A stretch of DNA of 35,111 bases from Streptomyces sindenensis (GTDB lineage: Bacteria; Actinomycetota; Actinomycetes; Streptomycetales; Streptomycetaceae): assembly GCF_014649035.1 (NCBI RefSeq), contig NZ_BMSG01000049.1, forward strand, positions 1 through 35,111. The letters run 5' to 3'. The notes under the pieces are model-generated. The model did no database searches. It worked only from the letters and a program-made list of their open reading frames with translations, and had not been told where the DNA came from. Below are positions 14,003 to 20,614 of this stretch, in pieces. The position numbers were made by a program, and so were the translations under genes. Numbering within the stretch: position 1 is the stretch's first letter; every line of letters begins with the position of its first letter.

Positions 14003-15484
14003 ATGCCCGAACGCCGTACCGTCGCCCTTGTCACTCTTGGCTGCGCCCGTAACGAGGTGGACTCGGAGGAGCTTGCAGGCCGCTTGGCAGCGGACGGCTG
14101 GGACCTCGTCGAGGACGCCTCGGACGCGGATGTCGCAGTCGTCAACACCTGTGGGTTCGTCGAAGCCGCCAAGAAGGACTCCGTCGACGCCCTGCTCGAA
14201 GCCAACGATCTCAAGGACCACGGCCGCACCCAGGCCGTCGTCGCCGTCGGCTGCATGGCCGAGCGCTACGGCAAGGACCTCGCCGAGGCCCTGCCGGAGG
14301 CGGACGGCGTCCTCGGATTCGACGACTACGCCGACATCTCCGACCGGCTCCAGACCATCCTCAACGGCGGCATCCACGCCTCGCACACCCCGCGCGACCG
14401 CCGCAAGCTGCTGCCGATCAGCCCCGCCGAGCGGCAGGACGCCGCCGTGGCGCTGCCCGGCCACGCCCAGGAGGCGCCCGCCCCGGCCCCCGAGGACCTT
14501 CCCGAAGGCGTCGCCCCGGTCTCCGGGCCGCGGGCACCGCTGCGCCGTCGGCTCGGCACCAGCCCCGTCGCCTCGGTCAAGCTCGCCTCCGGCTGCGACC
14601 GCCGCTGCTCCTTCTGCGCCATCCCCTCCTTCCGCGGCTCCTTCATCTCGCGGCGGCCCTCGGACGTGCTCCAGGAGACCCGCTGGCTGGCCGAGCAGGG
14701 CGTCAAGGAGGTCATGCTCGTCTCCGAGAACAACACTTCCTACGGCAAGGACCTCGGCGACATCCGCCTCCTGGAGACCCTGCTGCCCGAGCTGGCCGAC
14801 GTGGACGGCATCGAGCGGATCCGGGTCAGCTACCTCCAGCCCGCCGAGATGCGCCCCGGCCTCATCGACGTCCTCACCTCGACGCCGAAGGTCGCCCCGT
14901 ACTTCGACCTCTCCTTCCAGCACTCCTCCCCGAGCGTGCTGCGCACGATGCGCCGCTTCGGCGACACCGACCGCTTCCTGGAGCTCCTGGACACCATCCG
15001 GAGCAAGGCGCCCCAGGCCGGCGCCCGCTCCAACTTCATCGTCGGCTTCCCCGGCGAGACCGAGGCGGACCTCGCCGAGCTGGAACGCTTCCTCACCGGC
15101 GCCCGCCTCGACGCGATCGGCGTCTTCGGCTACTCCGACGAGGAGGGCACCGAGGCGGTCGGCTACGAGAACAAGCTGGACGCCGACGTCATCGCGGAGC
15201 GCCTCGCCCACATCTCCCAGCTGGCCGAGGAGCTGACCTCGCAGCGGGCCGAGGAGCGCGTCGGCGAGACCCTCCAGGTGCTCGTGGAATCCGTGGAGTC
15301 GGAGGACGACGGCGACGTCGCGATCGGCCGCGCGGCCCACCAGGCCCCCGAAACGGACGGCCAGGTGGTCTTCACCACACGCGAGGGACTCGTGCCGGGC
15401 CGTATGGTCGAGGCAAAGGCAGTGGGCACCGAGGGCGTCGACCTGGTGGCCGAACACCACGAGCTTGCGGAGGCAGCCAGATGA
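14003..15484 (+). CDS. rimO: Ribosomal protein uS12 methylthiotransferase RimO
   Basis: The 493-residue radical-SAM enzyme methylthiolates an aspartate of ribosomal protein S12. The N-terminal MTTase domain binds the auxiliary 4Fe-4S cluster through Cys14 (TLGCARN), Cys50 (VVNTCGF) and Cys84 (VGCMAERYG). The radical-SAM CxxxCxxC motif is Cys198, Cys202 and Cys205 (GCDRRCSFCAIPSFRG). A C-terminal TRAM-like region follows. LGCARNEVDSE and SFRGSF favour RimO over its tRNA-modifying relative MiaB. Its stop overlaps the pgsA start as ATGA, so rimO, pgsA and cinA form one translationally coupled operon from the leaderless-type promoter just upstream. Confidence 0.93.
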   Translation: MPERRTVALVTLGCARNEVDSEELAGRLAADGWDLVEDASDADVAVVNTCGFVEAAKKDSVDALLEANDLKDHGRTQAVVAVGCMAERYGKDLAEALPEADGVLGFDDYADISDRLQTILNGGIHASHTPRDRRKLLPISPAERQDAAVALPGHAQEAPAPAPEDLPEGVAPVSGPRAPLRRRLGTSPVASVKLASGCDRRCSFCAIPSFRGSFISRRPSDVLQETRWLAEQGVKEVMLVSENNTSYGKDLGDIRLLETLLPELADVDGIERIRVSYLQPAEMRPGLIDVLTSTPKVAPYFDLSFQHSSPSVLRTMRRFGDTDRFLELLDTIRSKAPQAGARSNFIVGFPGETEADLAELERFLTGARLDAIGVFGYSDEEGTEAVGYENKLDADVIAERLAHISQLAEELTSQRAEERVGETLQVLVESVESEDDGDVAIGRAAHQAPETDGQVVFTTREGLVPGRMVEAKAVGTEGVDLVAEHHELAEAAR

Positions 15485-16338
15485 CGGGAGTCCCGGCATC
15501 CGCGGCAGGCGGTTCCGGCGCGAAGCCGGTCCGCGGCGGCAAGCTGGGGACTGCGGCCGTCAACCAGGCCAGCCTGTGGAACATCGCCAACATCCTGACC
15601 ATGGTGCGACTGCTGCTCGTGCCCGGCTTCGTCCTGCTGCTGTTCCACAACGGCGGCTACGATCCGGCCTGGCGCTCCTTCGCCTGGGCGGCCTTCGCCG
15701 TCGCCATGATCACCGATCTGTTCGACGGCCATCTCGCGCGTACGTACAACCTGGTCACGGACTTCGGGAAGATCGCCGACCCGATCGCCGACAAAGCGAT
15801 CATGGGCGCGGCGCTGATCTCGCTCTCGATCCTGGGCGATCTGCCCTGGTGGATCACCGGCGTGATCATCGCCCGTGAGCTGGGCATCACGCTGATGCGG
15901 TTCTGGGTGATCCGCCATGCCGTGATCCCGGCGAGCCGGGGCGGCAAGCTGAAGACGCTCGCGCAGGGGACGGCGGTCGGGATGTACGTCCTGGCGCTCA
16001 CCGGACCCCTGGCGACCCTGCGCTTCTGGGTGATGATGGTCGCCGTCGTGCTGACGGTCGTCACCGGACTCGATTACGTACGCCAGGCCGTCGTCCTGCG
16101 CCGCAAAGGCCTCGCGGCGGAGCGCGCCGCCGCGGCCGAGCGGGCGGCGCAGGCCGCGGAGGAGGCGTTGCGGGCTGCGGCCGGGACCACGCTGGGTGCC
16201 GGTGCCGGTGCCGGTGCGGGTCCCGGTACTGCGGCCGGTGGGTCGGACGGACGCGGTGGTGTCACCGACGTACGGGGTTCCGGGACGGACGTACGCGGTA
16301 CGGCCGAGGCACGAGACGCCGCGGAGGCCGAGCGGTGA
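15481..16338 (+). CDS. pgsA: CDP-diacylglycerol-glycerol-3-phosphate 3-phosphatidyltransferase
   Basis: This 285-residue integral membrane enzyme is of the CDP-alcohol phosphatidyltransferase family, making phosphatidylglycerol phosphate, the precursor of phosphatidylglycerol and cardiolipin. The signature D-x2-DG-x2-AR-x8-G-x3-D-x3-D is intact, starting at Asp79 (DLFDGHLAR...GKIADPIAD). Several hydrophobic segments follow up to about residue 200. The C-terminal 70 residues are Ala/Gly-rich low complexity with GAGAG and DVRG repeats, probably lineage-variable. ATG 15481 overlaps the rimO stop by 4 nt, and the stop overlaps cinA by 4 nt. Actinobacteria often have more than one family member, so the exact alcohol acceptor is inferred. 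Confidence 0.88.
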   Translation: MTGVPASAAGGSGAKPVRGGKLGTAAVNQASLWNIANILTMVRLLLVPGFVLLLFHNGGYDPAWRSFAWAAFAVAMITDLFDGHLARTYNLVTDFGKIADPIADKAIMGAALISLSILGDLPWWITGVIIARELGITLMRFWVIRHAVIPASRGGKLKTLAQGTAVGMYVLALTGPLATLRFWVMMVAVVLTVVTGLDYVRQAVVLRRKGLAAERAAAAERAAQAAEEALRAAAGTTLGAGAGAGAGPGTAAGGSDGRGGVTDVRGSGTDVRGTAEARDAAEAER

Positions 16339-16844
16339 CAGCCGCCGCCCGGGCGCTCCGGCTTCTCGGGGCGCGGGGCGAGACGCTCGCCGTCGCGGAA
16401 TCGCTGACCGGTGGCCTGGTCGCCGCCGAACTGACCTCCGTACCCGGAGCCTCGCGGTCCTTCCGGGGCTCGGTGACGGCCTACGCCACCCCGCTGAAGC
16501 GGGACGTCCTGGGCGTCGACGCGACCCTTCTGGCGGAGCGCGGCGCGGTGGACCCCGAGGTCGCGCTGCAGATGGCGGCCGGTGTGCGCCGGGCGCTCGA
16601 CGCGGACTGGGGGGTTTCCACCACGGGCGTCGCGGGACCGGAACCCCAGGACGGACAGCCCGTCGGCACCGTCTTCGTGGCCGTTGCCGGACCCTCCGGC
16701 GTCGAGAAAGTGACGGCTCTGCGATTGAATGGTGAGAGGGCGGATATCCGTAGTGAGAGTGTGCGAAGCGTCCTCGAACTGCTCGCGAGCGAACTCGGTG
16801 GGAATGCGCGGGCACAGGATACGGAACAACACGGGGGGAATTGA
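16335..16844 (+). CDS. cinA: CinA C-terminal domain protein (nicotinamide-nucleotide amidohydrolase type)
   Basis: The 169-residue protein corresponds to the stand-alone C-terminal CinA/PncC domain, which deamidates nicotinamide mononucleotide to nicotinate mononucleotide in the pyridine nucleotide cycle. Family motifs are AESLTGGLVAAELTSVPGAS (19-38), GSVTAYATPLKRDVLGV, and STTGVAGPEPQDGQPVGTVFVAV. The N-terminal MoaB-like half of full CinA is absent, as is usual in this operon type. GTG 16335 overlaps the pgsA stop (GTGA), showing translational coupling. In actinobacteria pgsA, cinA and clgR commonly follow each other. Confidence 0.88.
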   Translation: MTAAARALRLLGARGETLAVAESLTGGLVAAELTSVPGASRSFRGSVTAYATPLKRDVLGVDATLLAERGAVDPEVALQMAAGVRRALDADWGVSTTGVAGPEPQDGQPVGTVFVAVAGPSGVEKVTALRLNGERADIRSESVRSVLELLASELGGNARAQDTEQHGGN

Positions 16845-16953
16845 TGTTTGCAGCCCTGAGTGAACACGACATCGCTCCCCGCACGGCCGCAGCACAAGGC
16901 GGTACGGTAGGGCGTGAAGGATGCGGCTACGCGGTCCGAGGAGGGAGCCACCG

Positions 16954-17337
16954 ATGATTCTGCTCCGTCGCCTGCTGGGTGACGTGCTGCGTCGGCAGCG
17001 CCAGCGCCAAGGCCGTACTCTGCGCGAAGTCTCCTCGTCCGCCCGGGTCTCGCTCGGTTATCTCTCCGAGGTGGAGCGGGGGCAGAAGGAGGCATCCTCC
17101 GAGCTGCTCTCCGCGATTTGCGACGCGCTTGACGTACGGATGTCCGAGCTCATGCGAGAGGTGAGCGACGAGCTCTCGCTCGCGGAGCTGGCCGAGTCGG
17201 CAGCTGCCAGTGATCCGGTCCCAGTACCGGTTCGTCCCATGCTCAATTCCGTCTCCGTCTCGTCGGTCGCAGGTGTGCCGTCGGGACGCGTGACCATCAA
17301 GGCGCCCGCGGAAGCGGTGGACGTCGTCGCCGCCTGA
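16954..17337 (+). CDS. clgR: Clp gene regulator ClgR
   Basis: This 127-residue Cro/CI-type regulator has an HTH at residues 10-65 (LGDVLRRQRQRQGRTLREVS, then VSLGYLSEVERGQKEASSELL). In Streptomyces and Corynebacterium ClgR activates clpP1P2, clpC and lon-type genes and lies just after pgsA-cinA, as here. The protein ends in Val-Ala-Ala; in S. lividans the terminal alanines are needed for its degradation by ClpP, giving feedback control. ATG 16954 is set by GAGGAGGGA (16938-16946); an upstream in-frame ATG at 16921 lacks a ribosome site. The 109-bp gap after cinA contains TACGGT and may hold a separate promoter. No clear ClgR operator was found there. Confidence 0.9.
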   Translation: MILLRRLLGDVLRRQRQRQGRTLREVSSSARVSLGYLSEVERGQKEASSELLSAICDALDVRMSELMREVSDELSLAELAESAAASDPVPVPVRPMLNSVSVSSVAGVPSGRVTIKAPAEAVDVVAA

Positions 17338-17362
17338 TCCACGCGGCACTGAGCTCGACCGG

Positions 17363-17400
17363 AGTCCCGGTCGGCCCCTACCGGGGTCGGCCGGGACTTT
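17363..17400 (+). terminator. Terminator after clgR
   Basis: A 15-bp stem with two G-U pairs (17364-17378 with 17383-17397) and a 4-nt loop is followed by TTT. It lies about 25 nt after the clgR stop. Confidence 0.75.
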
Positions 17401-17521
17401 CGCGTTCGGTGCGTCCGGGCTCGGGTGCGCCTGGGGCCGGGTGTGTTCCGGATCATTGGGTGCGTTTCGGATCAGGTGTGTGAGCCGGGAGTCGGTGGGC
17501 ACACGGAGGACAAGGCCCACA

Positions 17522-17572
17522 TGACCGTTTTGCTTCATATGTGCCATCGTGGGTGATGCACCGAAACGGTCA
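17522..17572 (+). promoter_or_regulatory. dps control region: sigma-B-like element inside a 9-bp inverted repeat
   Basis: TGACCGTTT (17522-17530) and AAACGGTCA (17564-17572) form a perfect inverted repeat 33 bp apart. Between them, GCTT (17532-17535), a 15-bp spacer and GGGTGA (17551-17556) resemble the S. coelicolor sigma-B consensus GNNT-N14-16-GGGTAY with one mismatch in the -10. Transcription would start near 17563, about 40 nt before dps. Confidence 0.4.
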
Positions 17573-17603
17573 GTGAAGTGGCTGACGGATGGGAGTAGCG
17601 CAC

Positions 17604-18074
17604 ATGTCTGTGGTCAAGAGCACGTTGTCCGAGGGTGATCTCAAGGTCGTGGGAACGGCGCTCCAAGGCGCTCTGGTCGACCTCGTCGACCTCTCCCTGG
17701 TGGCCAAGCAGGTTCATTGGAACGTGGTCGGTCCGCGCTTCCGCTCCGTGCACCTCCAGCTCGACGACGTCGTCACCACGGCCCGGCAGCACTCCGACAC
17801 GGTGGCCGAACGCGCCTCGGCGGTCGGGGTCAACCCGGACGGGCGCTCCGGCACCGTGGCCAAGGAGACGGCCATCGCGTCCGTGCCCGAGGGGTGGATC
17901 AAGGACACCGACGCTGTGAAGATCCTGGTCGACGCGCTCGGCGTGGTCATCGGCCGGATGCGGGAGCGCATCGAGGCGACCGACGAGCCGGACCCCGTGA
18001 CCCAGGACCTGCTGATCGCGCTGACGGCGGATCTCGAAAAGCACGCCTGGATGTTCCAGGCGGAGAGCGCCTGA
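17604..18074 (+). CDS. dps: Dps-family DNA-binding ferritin-like protein
   Basis: This 156-residue four-helix protein forms dodecamers that oxidise and store iron and protect DNA. The ferroxidase ligands, shared across subunits, are present: His in KQVHWNVVG, His and Asp in SVHLQLDD, and Asp/Glu in SDTVAERA. ATG 17604 is preferred because GGATGGGAG (17587-17595) is well spaced; the ATG at 17589 lies inside that ribosome site. The N-terminal tail is short and the C-terminus ends soon after helix four, so extra DNA-binding tails are limited. S. coelicolor has three Dps proteins, and this position matches the one I recall as SCO5756. CsbD lies 70 bp downstream, probably co-transcribed. Confidence 0.92.
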   Translation: MSVVKSTLSEGDLKVVGTALQGALVDLVDLSLVAKQVHWNVVGPRFRSVHLQLDDVVTTARQHSDTVAERASAVGVNPDGRSGTVAKETAIASVPEGWIKDTDAVKILVDALGVVIGRMRERIEATDEPDPVTQDLLIALTADLEKHAWMFQAESA

Positions 18075-18144
18075 CCCGGCGACCCGTGGTCGCTGAACGG
18101 CGGCCGGCCACCGCGATACGTCTGACGAGCGAAGGGGCGACATC

Positions 18145-18336
18145 ATGAGCGACGGAGCCATGGACAAGCTGAAGGGCAAGGGCAAGGAAGCGGTCGGCAA
18201 GCTGACCGGCGACCACCGCAAGGAGGCCGAGGGCAAGGCCGACCAGACCAAGGGTGGGGCCAAGGAAGCGGCCGACGGGCTCACCGAGCGCGCCAAGGGC
18301 GTCAAGGATTCCCTCGGCCGGGACGACGACAAGTAG
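18145..18336 (+). CDS. CsbD-like general stress protein
   Basis: This 63-residue, highly charged, Lys/Gly/Glu/Asp-rich protein has the CsbD repeat pattern (KLKGKGKEAVGKLTGD, then EAEGKADQTKGGAKEAADGL). It contains no Cys or Trp and is probably partly disordered. CsbD was named in Bacillus for control by sigma-B, and its biochemical role is unknown. The start ATG follows GAAGGGGC (18131-18138). Pairing with dps behind a sigma-B-like element fits a general stress unit. Confidence 0.88.
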   Translation: MSDGAMDKLKGKGKEAVGKLTGDHRKEAEGKADQTKGGAKEAADGLTERAKGVKDSLGRDDDK

Positions 18337-18364
18337 TCGCCACGACCCGGCTGCCCAGGCTTTT

Positions 18365-18395
18365 CCGTGCCCCCGCCGTCCCGGCGGGGGCACGG
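18365..18395 (+). terminator. Terminator after csbD
   Basis: A 13-bp perfect stem (18365-18377 with 18383-18395) with a 5-nt loop lies about 30 nt past the csbD stop. Confidence 0.7.
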
Positions 18396-18510
18396 TCGTG
18401 TGGTCGGGGCCCTGCCTGTGGGGGTGGCTCTTCGGCCGGGTGTTCTGGATGCACCACCGTCGCTGCCAGGGGAAACTGCCGGAAAGGGACCTCGGCCGCG
18501 GGAGGCAGCG

Positions 18511-18768
18511 ATGATACGGCGATGGGTGCCGGCGCTGGTTCTCGGCGGGCTGTGGTGGTGGGCGGTGCTCCGGCTGGTGCTGCGTCCGGAGCAGGCGGGG
18601 CTGGTTGAGGGAGCGGTGGCGGCGGGTGGCTGGGGGCTGAGCCTGTTGCCGGTCCATGTCGCGTCGTTGGCGCCGGTGGGCTCGTCGAGGGGGTCGGGCG
18701 CGGCTGTCGCGCGGTTTACCAGGGCATGGCGACGCCGCCGTTCGGCCGGAGGATCTGGCCGGTCATGA
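18511..18768 (+). CDS. Small membrane protein, function unknown
   Basis: This 85-residue frame starts at ATG 18511 behind GGGAGG (18500-18505). It has one strong hydrophobic helix (about 5-25, WVPALVLGGLWWWAVLRLVL) and a weaker one (about 33-55), then a basic Arg/Ser/Gly tail. The tail overlaps the 3' end of the convergent SDR gene by 53 nt, so the true C-terminus or the gene itself is less certain. No family is recognised. Confidence 0.45.
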   Translation: MIRRWVPALVLGGLWWWAVLRLVLRPEQAGLVEGAVAAGGWGLSLLPVHVASLAPVGSSRGSGAAVARFTRAWRRRRSAGGSGRS

Positions 18769-19480
18769 AGGCCGAGGCGTCCGAGGCCAGGTGCAGCACC
18801 GTGTGGGCGACGTCCTCGGGCTCCCCGACCCGGCCCAGTGGTGATATCCGGGCCATCGTCGCCTCCGCCCGGTGCTGTCCAGCCGCATCGTGCCGGTCGG
18901 TCATCGGCGTACGGATCCAGCCGGGCGCGACGGCGTTCACCCGTATGGCGTGCGGCCCCAGCTCCGTGGCCAGCGTCCTGGTCAGCTGGACCACGGCGGC
19001 CTTCGCGACGCTGTAGCAGAGCAGACCCGCGCTCGCCGCGTCCACGGCACCCGACGCCATCGTGATCAGCGAGCCGGAGGCGGAGCGGGCTGTCAGAGAG
19101 CGGGCCACTTCCTGGCAGGCGTACAGCACCCCCTTGAAATTGGCTGCCAGCACGCGGTCCAGATCCTCGTCCGCCGTCTCCAGCACGCTGCTGGTGTGCA
19201 TGATCCCGGCCGCGGCGACCAGGATGTCGAGCTGCCCCGCGTCGGCGACCGCGGCACGGACGTGGTCGCGGTCGGTGACGTCCAGGGCGTGGGTCCGGGC
19301 GCTGCCGCCCGCCTCCGCGATCAGGTCGTACGTCCGGCGCAGCCCCGTCTCGTCGCGGTCGACGCAGTGGACCAGGGCCCCGGCCTCCGCGAGCAGCAGG
19401 GCGCTCGCCCGCCCGATGCCGCTCGCCGCACCGGTGACGAACGCGGCGCGGCCCGTGAGGTCGTACGCGGAGAGAGCCAT
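18716..19480 (-). CDS. SDR-family NAD(P)-dependent oxidoreductase
   Basis: This 254-residue classical short-chain dehydrogenase has the cofactor motif TGAASGIG near residues 16-23 and an acidic residue in CVDRDE that suggests NAD(H). AAAG replaces the usual NNAG, and the active site is Ser-x12-Tyr-x3-Lys (SGAVDA...CYSVAK). The C-terminus DASAFMTGQILRPNGGVAMPW is typical of FabG-like enzymes with a substrate that cannot be named. The start at 19480 is supported by a leaderless-type promoter directly upstream; a TTG start at 19516 would lie in the -35 box. It lies 36 bp after nei on the same strand. Confidence 0.85.
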   Translation of the reverse strand: MALSAYDLTGRAAFVTGAASGIGRASALLLAEAGALVHCVDRDETGLRRTYDLIAEAGGSARTHALDVTDRDHVRAAVADAGQLDILVAAAGIMHTSSVLETADEDLDRVLAANFKGVLYACQEVARSLTARSASGSLITMASGAVDAASAGLLCYSVAKAAVVQLTRTLATELGPHAIRVNAVAPGWIRTPMTDRHDAAGQHRAEATMARISPLGRVGEPEDVAHTVLHLASDASAFMTGQILRPNGGVAMPW

Positions 19481-19486
19481 GACCGG

Positions 19487-19516
19487 ACCGTACGGCCGTA
19501 TCTGACGGGTCGTCAA
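19487..19516 (-). promoter_or_regulatory. Leaderless promoter of the SDR gene
   Basis: On the reverse strand TTGACG (19516-19511), an 18-bp spacer and TACGGT (19492-19487) form a good HrdB-type promoter. Six nt separate the -10 from the start codon at 19480, so the transcript would start at or next to the ATG. The -35 abuts the nei stop codon. Confidence 0.6.
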
Positions 19517-20380
19517 CTATGGTGTCGGTCCCGATTGGCAGCCGGGGCACCAGTAGGTCGGCCGGTCGTCCTGGTCGGCGAGGCGGATCGGGGTTCCGCA
19601 GCGCAGACAGGGTCTGCGGGCCCGCCCGTAGACGTACAGCCGCTCTTGTACGCGGTGAGGTGGGCGGGGGCGGCCGGTGCCGGGGGGCGGGGCCGCGCCG
19701 AGGCCACGGTTCGGCGGGGTGCGGAGTTCGGAGGTGATCGTCGTCGTCCGGGTGGGGCGGTCGCGGTTGGCGTGCAGCAGGCGCTCGGCGAGGGTGACGA
19801 GGCGGGGGAGTACGCCGTCGGGGAGGGCGCCCACGGGGAGCCAGGGGGTGACGCGGGCGAGGAAGCAGAGCTCGCATTTGTAGACGTTGCCGATGCCCGC
19901 CAGATTCCGCTGGTCGAGGAGCGCTTCCCCGATGGGGCGGTCCGGTGCGGCGAGCAGCCGGTCCACGGCGAGGCCGGGAGCCCAGTCGGGGCCCAGCAGA
20001 TCCGGCCCCAGATGCCCCACGGCCCGGTCCTCCTCGTCGGTGCGCAGCAGTTCCAGCACGGGGAGCCGGTAGCCCACGGCGGTGTGCTCGGTGTTGCCGA
20101 GGATCGCCCGGATCTGGTGGCCGGGGCCGCCCCGCCAGCGCTCGTCCGGGGCGAACACCCGCCAGGCCCCGTCCATCCGGAGGTGACTGTGCAGGGTCAG
20201 GCCGCCCTCGATCCGGGTCAGCAGGTGCTTGCCGCGCGCGGTGACGTCCAGGACCGTCCGGCCGGTGAGGTCGGCGGTGGCGAAGCGGGGGACGCGCAGG
20301 TCCGACCGGGTCAGCACCTGCCCCGCCAGCGCCGTGTGCAGCCGGGTGGCGGTCTGCAGGACCGTGTCTCCTTCGGGCAT
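19517..20380 (-). CDS. nei: Fpg/Nei-family DNA glycosylase (endonuclease VIII type)
   Basis: This 287-residue base-excision repair glycosylase/AP lyase removes oxidised bases. The start is fixed by biology: after Met removal the N-terminal Pro is the catalytic nucleophile, followed by Glu (MPEGDTVLQ). Lys in TARGKHLL, the H2TH region LDQRNLAGIGNVYKCELCFLARV, and a C-terminal zinc finger (CLRCGTP...YWCPGCQ) are intact. PEGDT at the N-terminus marks a Nei rather than an MutM protein. GGAGG lies almost against the ATG. Its neighbour upstream on the same strand is lhr; from memory nei and lhr are also adjacent in Mycobacterium tuberculosis. Confidence 0.92.
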   Translation of the reverse strand: MPEGDTVLQTATRLHTALAGQVLTRSDLRVPRFATADLTGRTVLDVTARGKHLLTRIEGGLTLHSHLRMDGAWRVFAPDERWRGGPGHQIRAILGNTEHTAVGYRLPVLELLRTDEEDRAVGHLGPDLLGPDWAPGLAVDRLLAAPDRPIGEALLDQRNLAGIGNVYKCELCFLARVTPWLPVGALPDGVLPRLVTLAERLLHANRDRPTRTTTITSELRTPPNRGLGAAPPPGTGRPRPPHRVQERLYVYGRARRPCLRCGTPIRLADQDDRPTYWCPGCQSGPTP

Positions 20381-20420
20381 GCCTCCATGATGGACGCGCC
20401 GGGGCACCCGTGCGCCCCCC

Positions 20421-20608
20421 CCCTGCGGGTGACGTCCGTGCGTGGCCCCGCGTCGGGTGCCTGTGCGTGCCCCTGCGGGTGGCGTCCCGTGCGTGGCCCC
20501 GCGTCGGGTGCCTGTGCGTCCCCCCGCGGGTGGCGTCCCGTGCGTCGCCCCGAGTCCGACGGGCGGCTGCGGCGTGGTCCGGTGGCCGGCTGCCGCGTGG
20601 TCCGGTGG
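20421..20608. repeat. Tandem repeats in the nei-lhr intergenic region
   Basis: A GC-rich unit of 50-51 bp occurs about 2.7 times (20421-20470, 20471-20521, then partial from 20522 to about 20555), each beginning CCCYGCGGGTG. A second direct repeat, GCGTGGTCCGGTGG, occurs at 20572-20585 and 20595-20608. The 234-bp gap between lhr and nei is otherwise empty, with no gene or clear promoter. Confidence 0.8.
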
Positions 20609-20614
20609 TCCCGG

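Noticed and set aside
16787..16800. GCTCGCGAGCGAAC as a ClgR box
   Set aside because: The half-site spacing (2 nt between CGC and GCG) does not fit the known 5-nt spacing, and it lies inside cinA.
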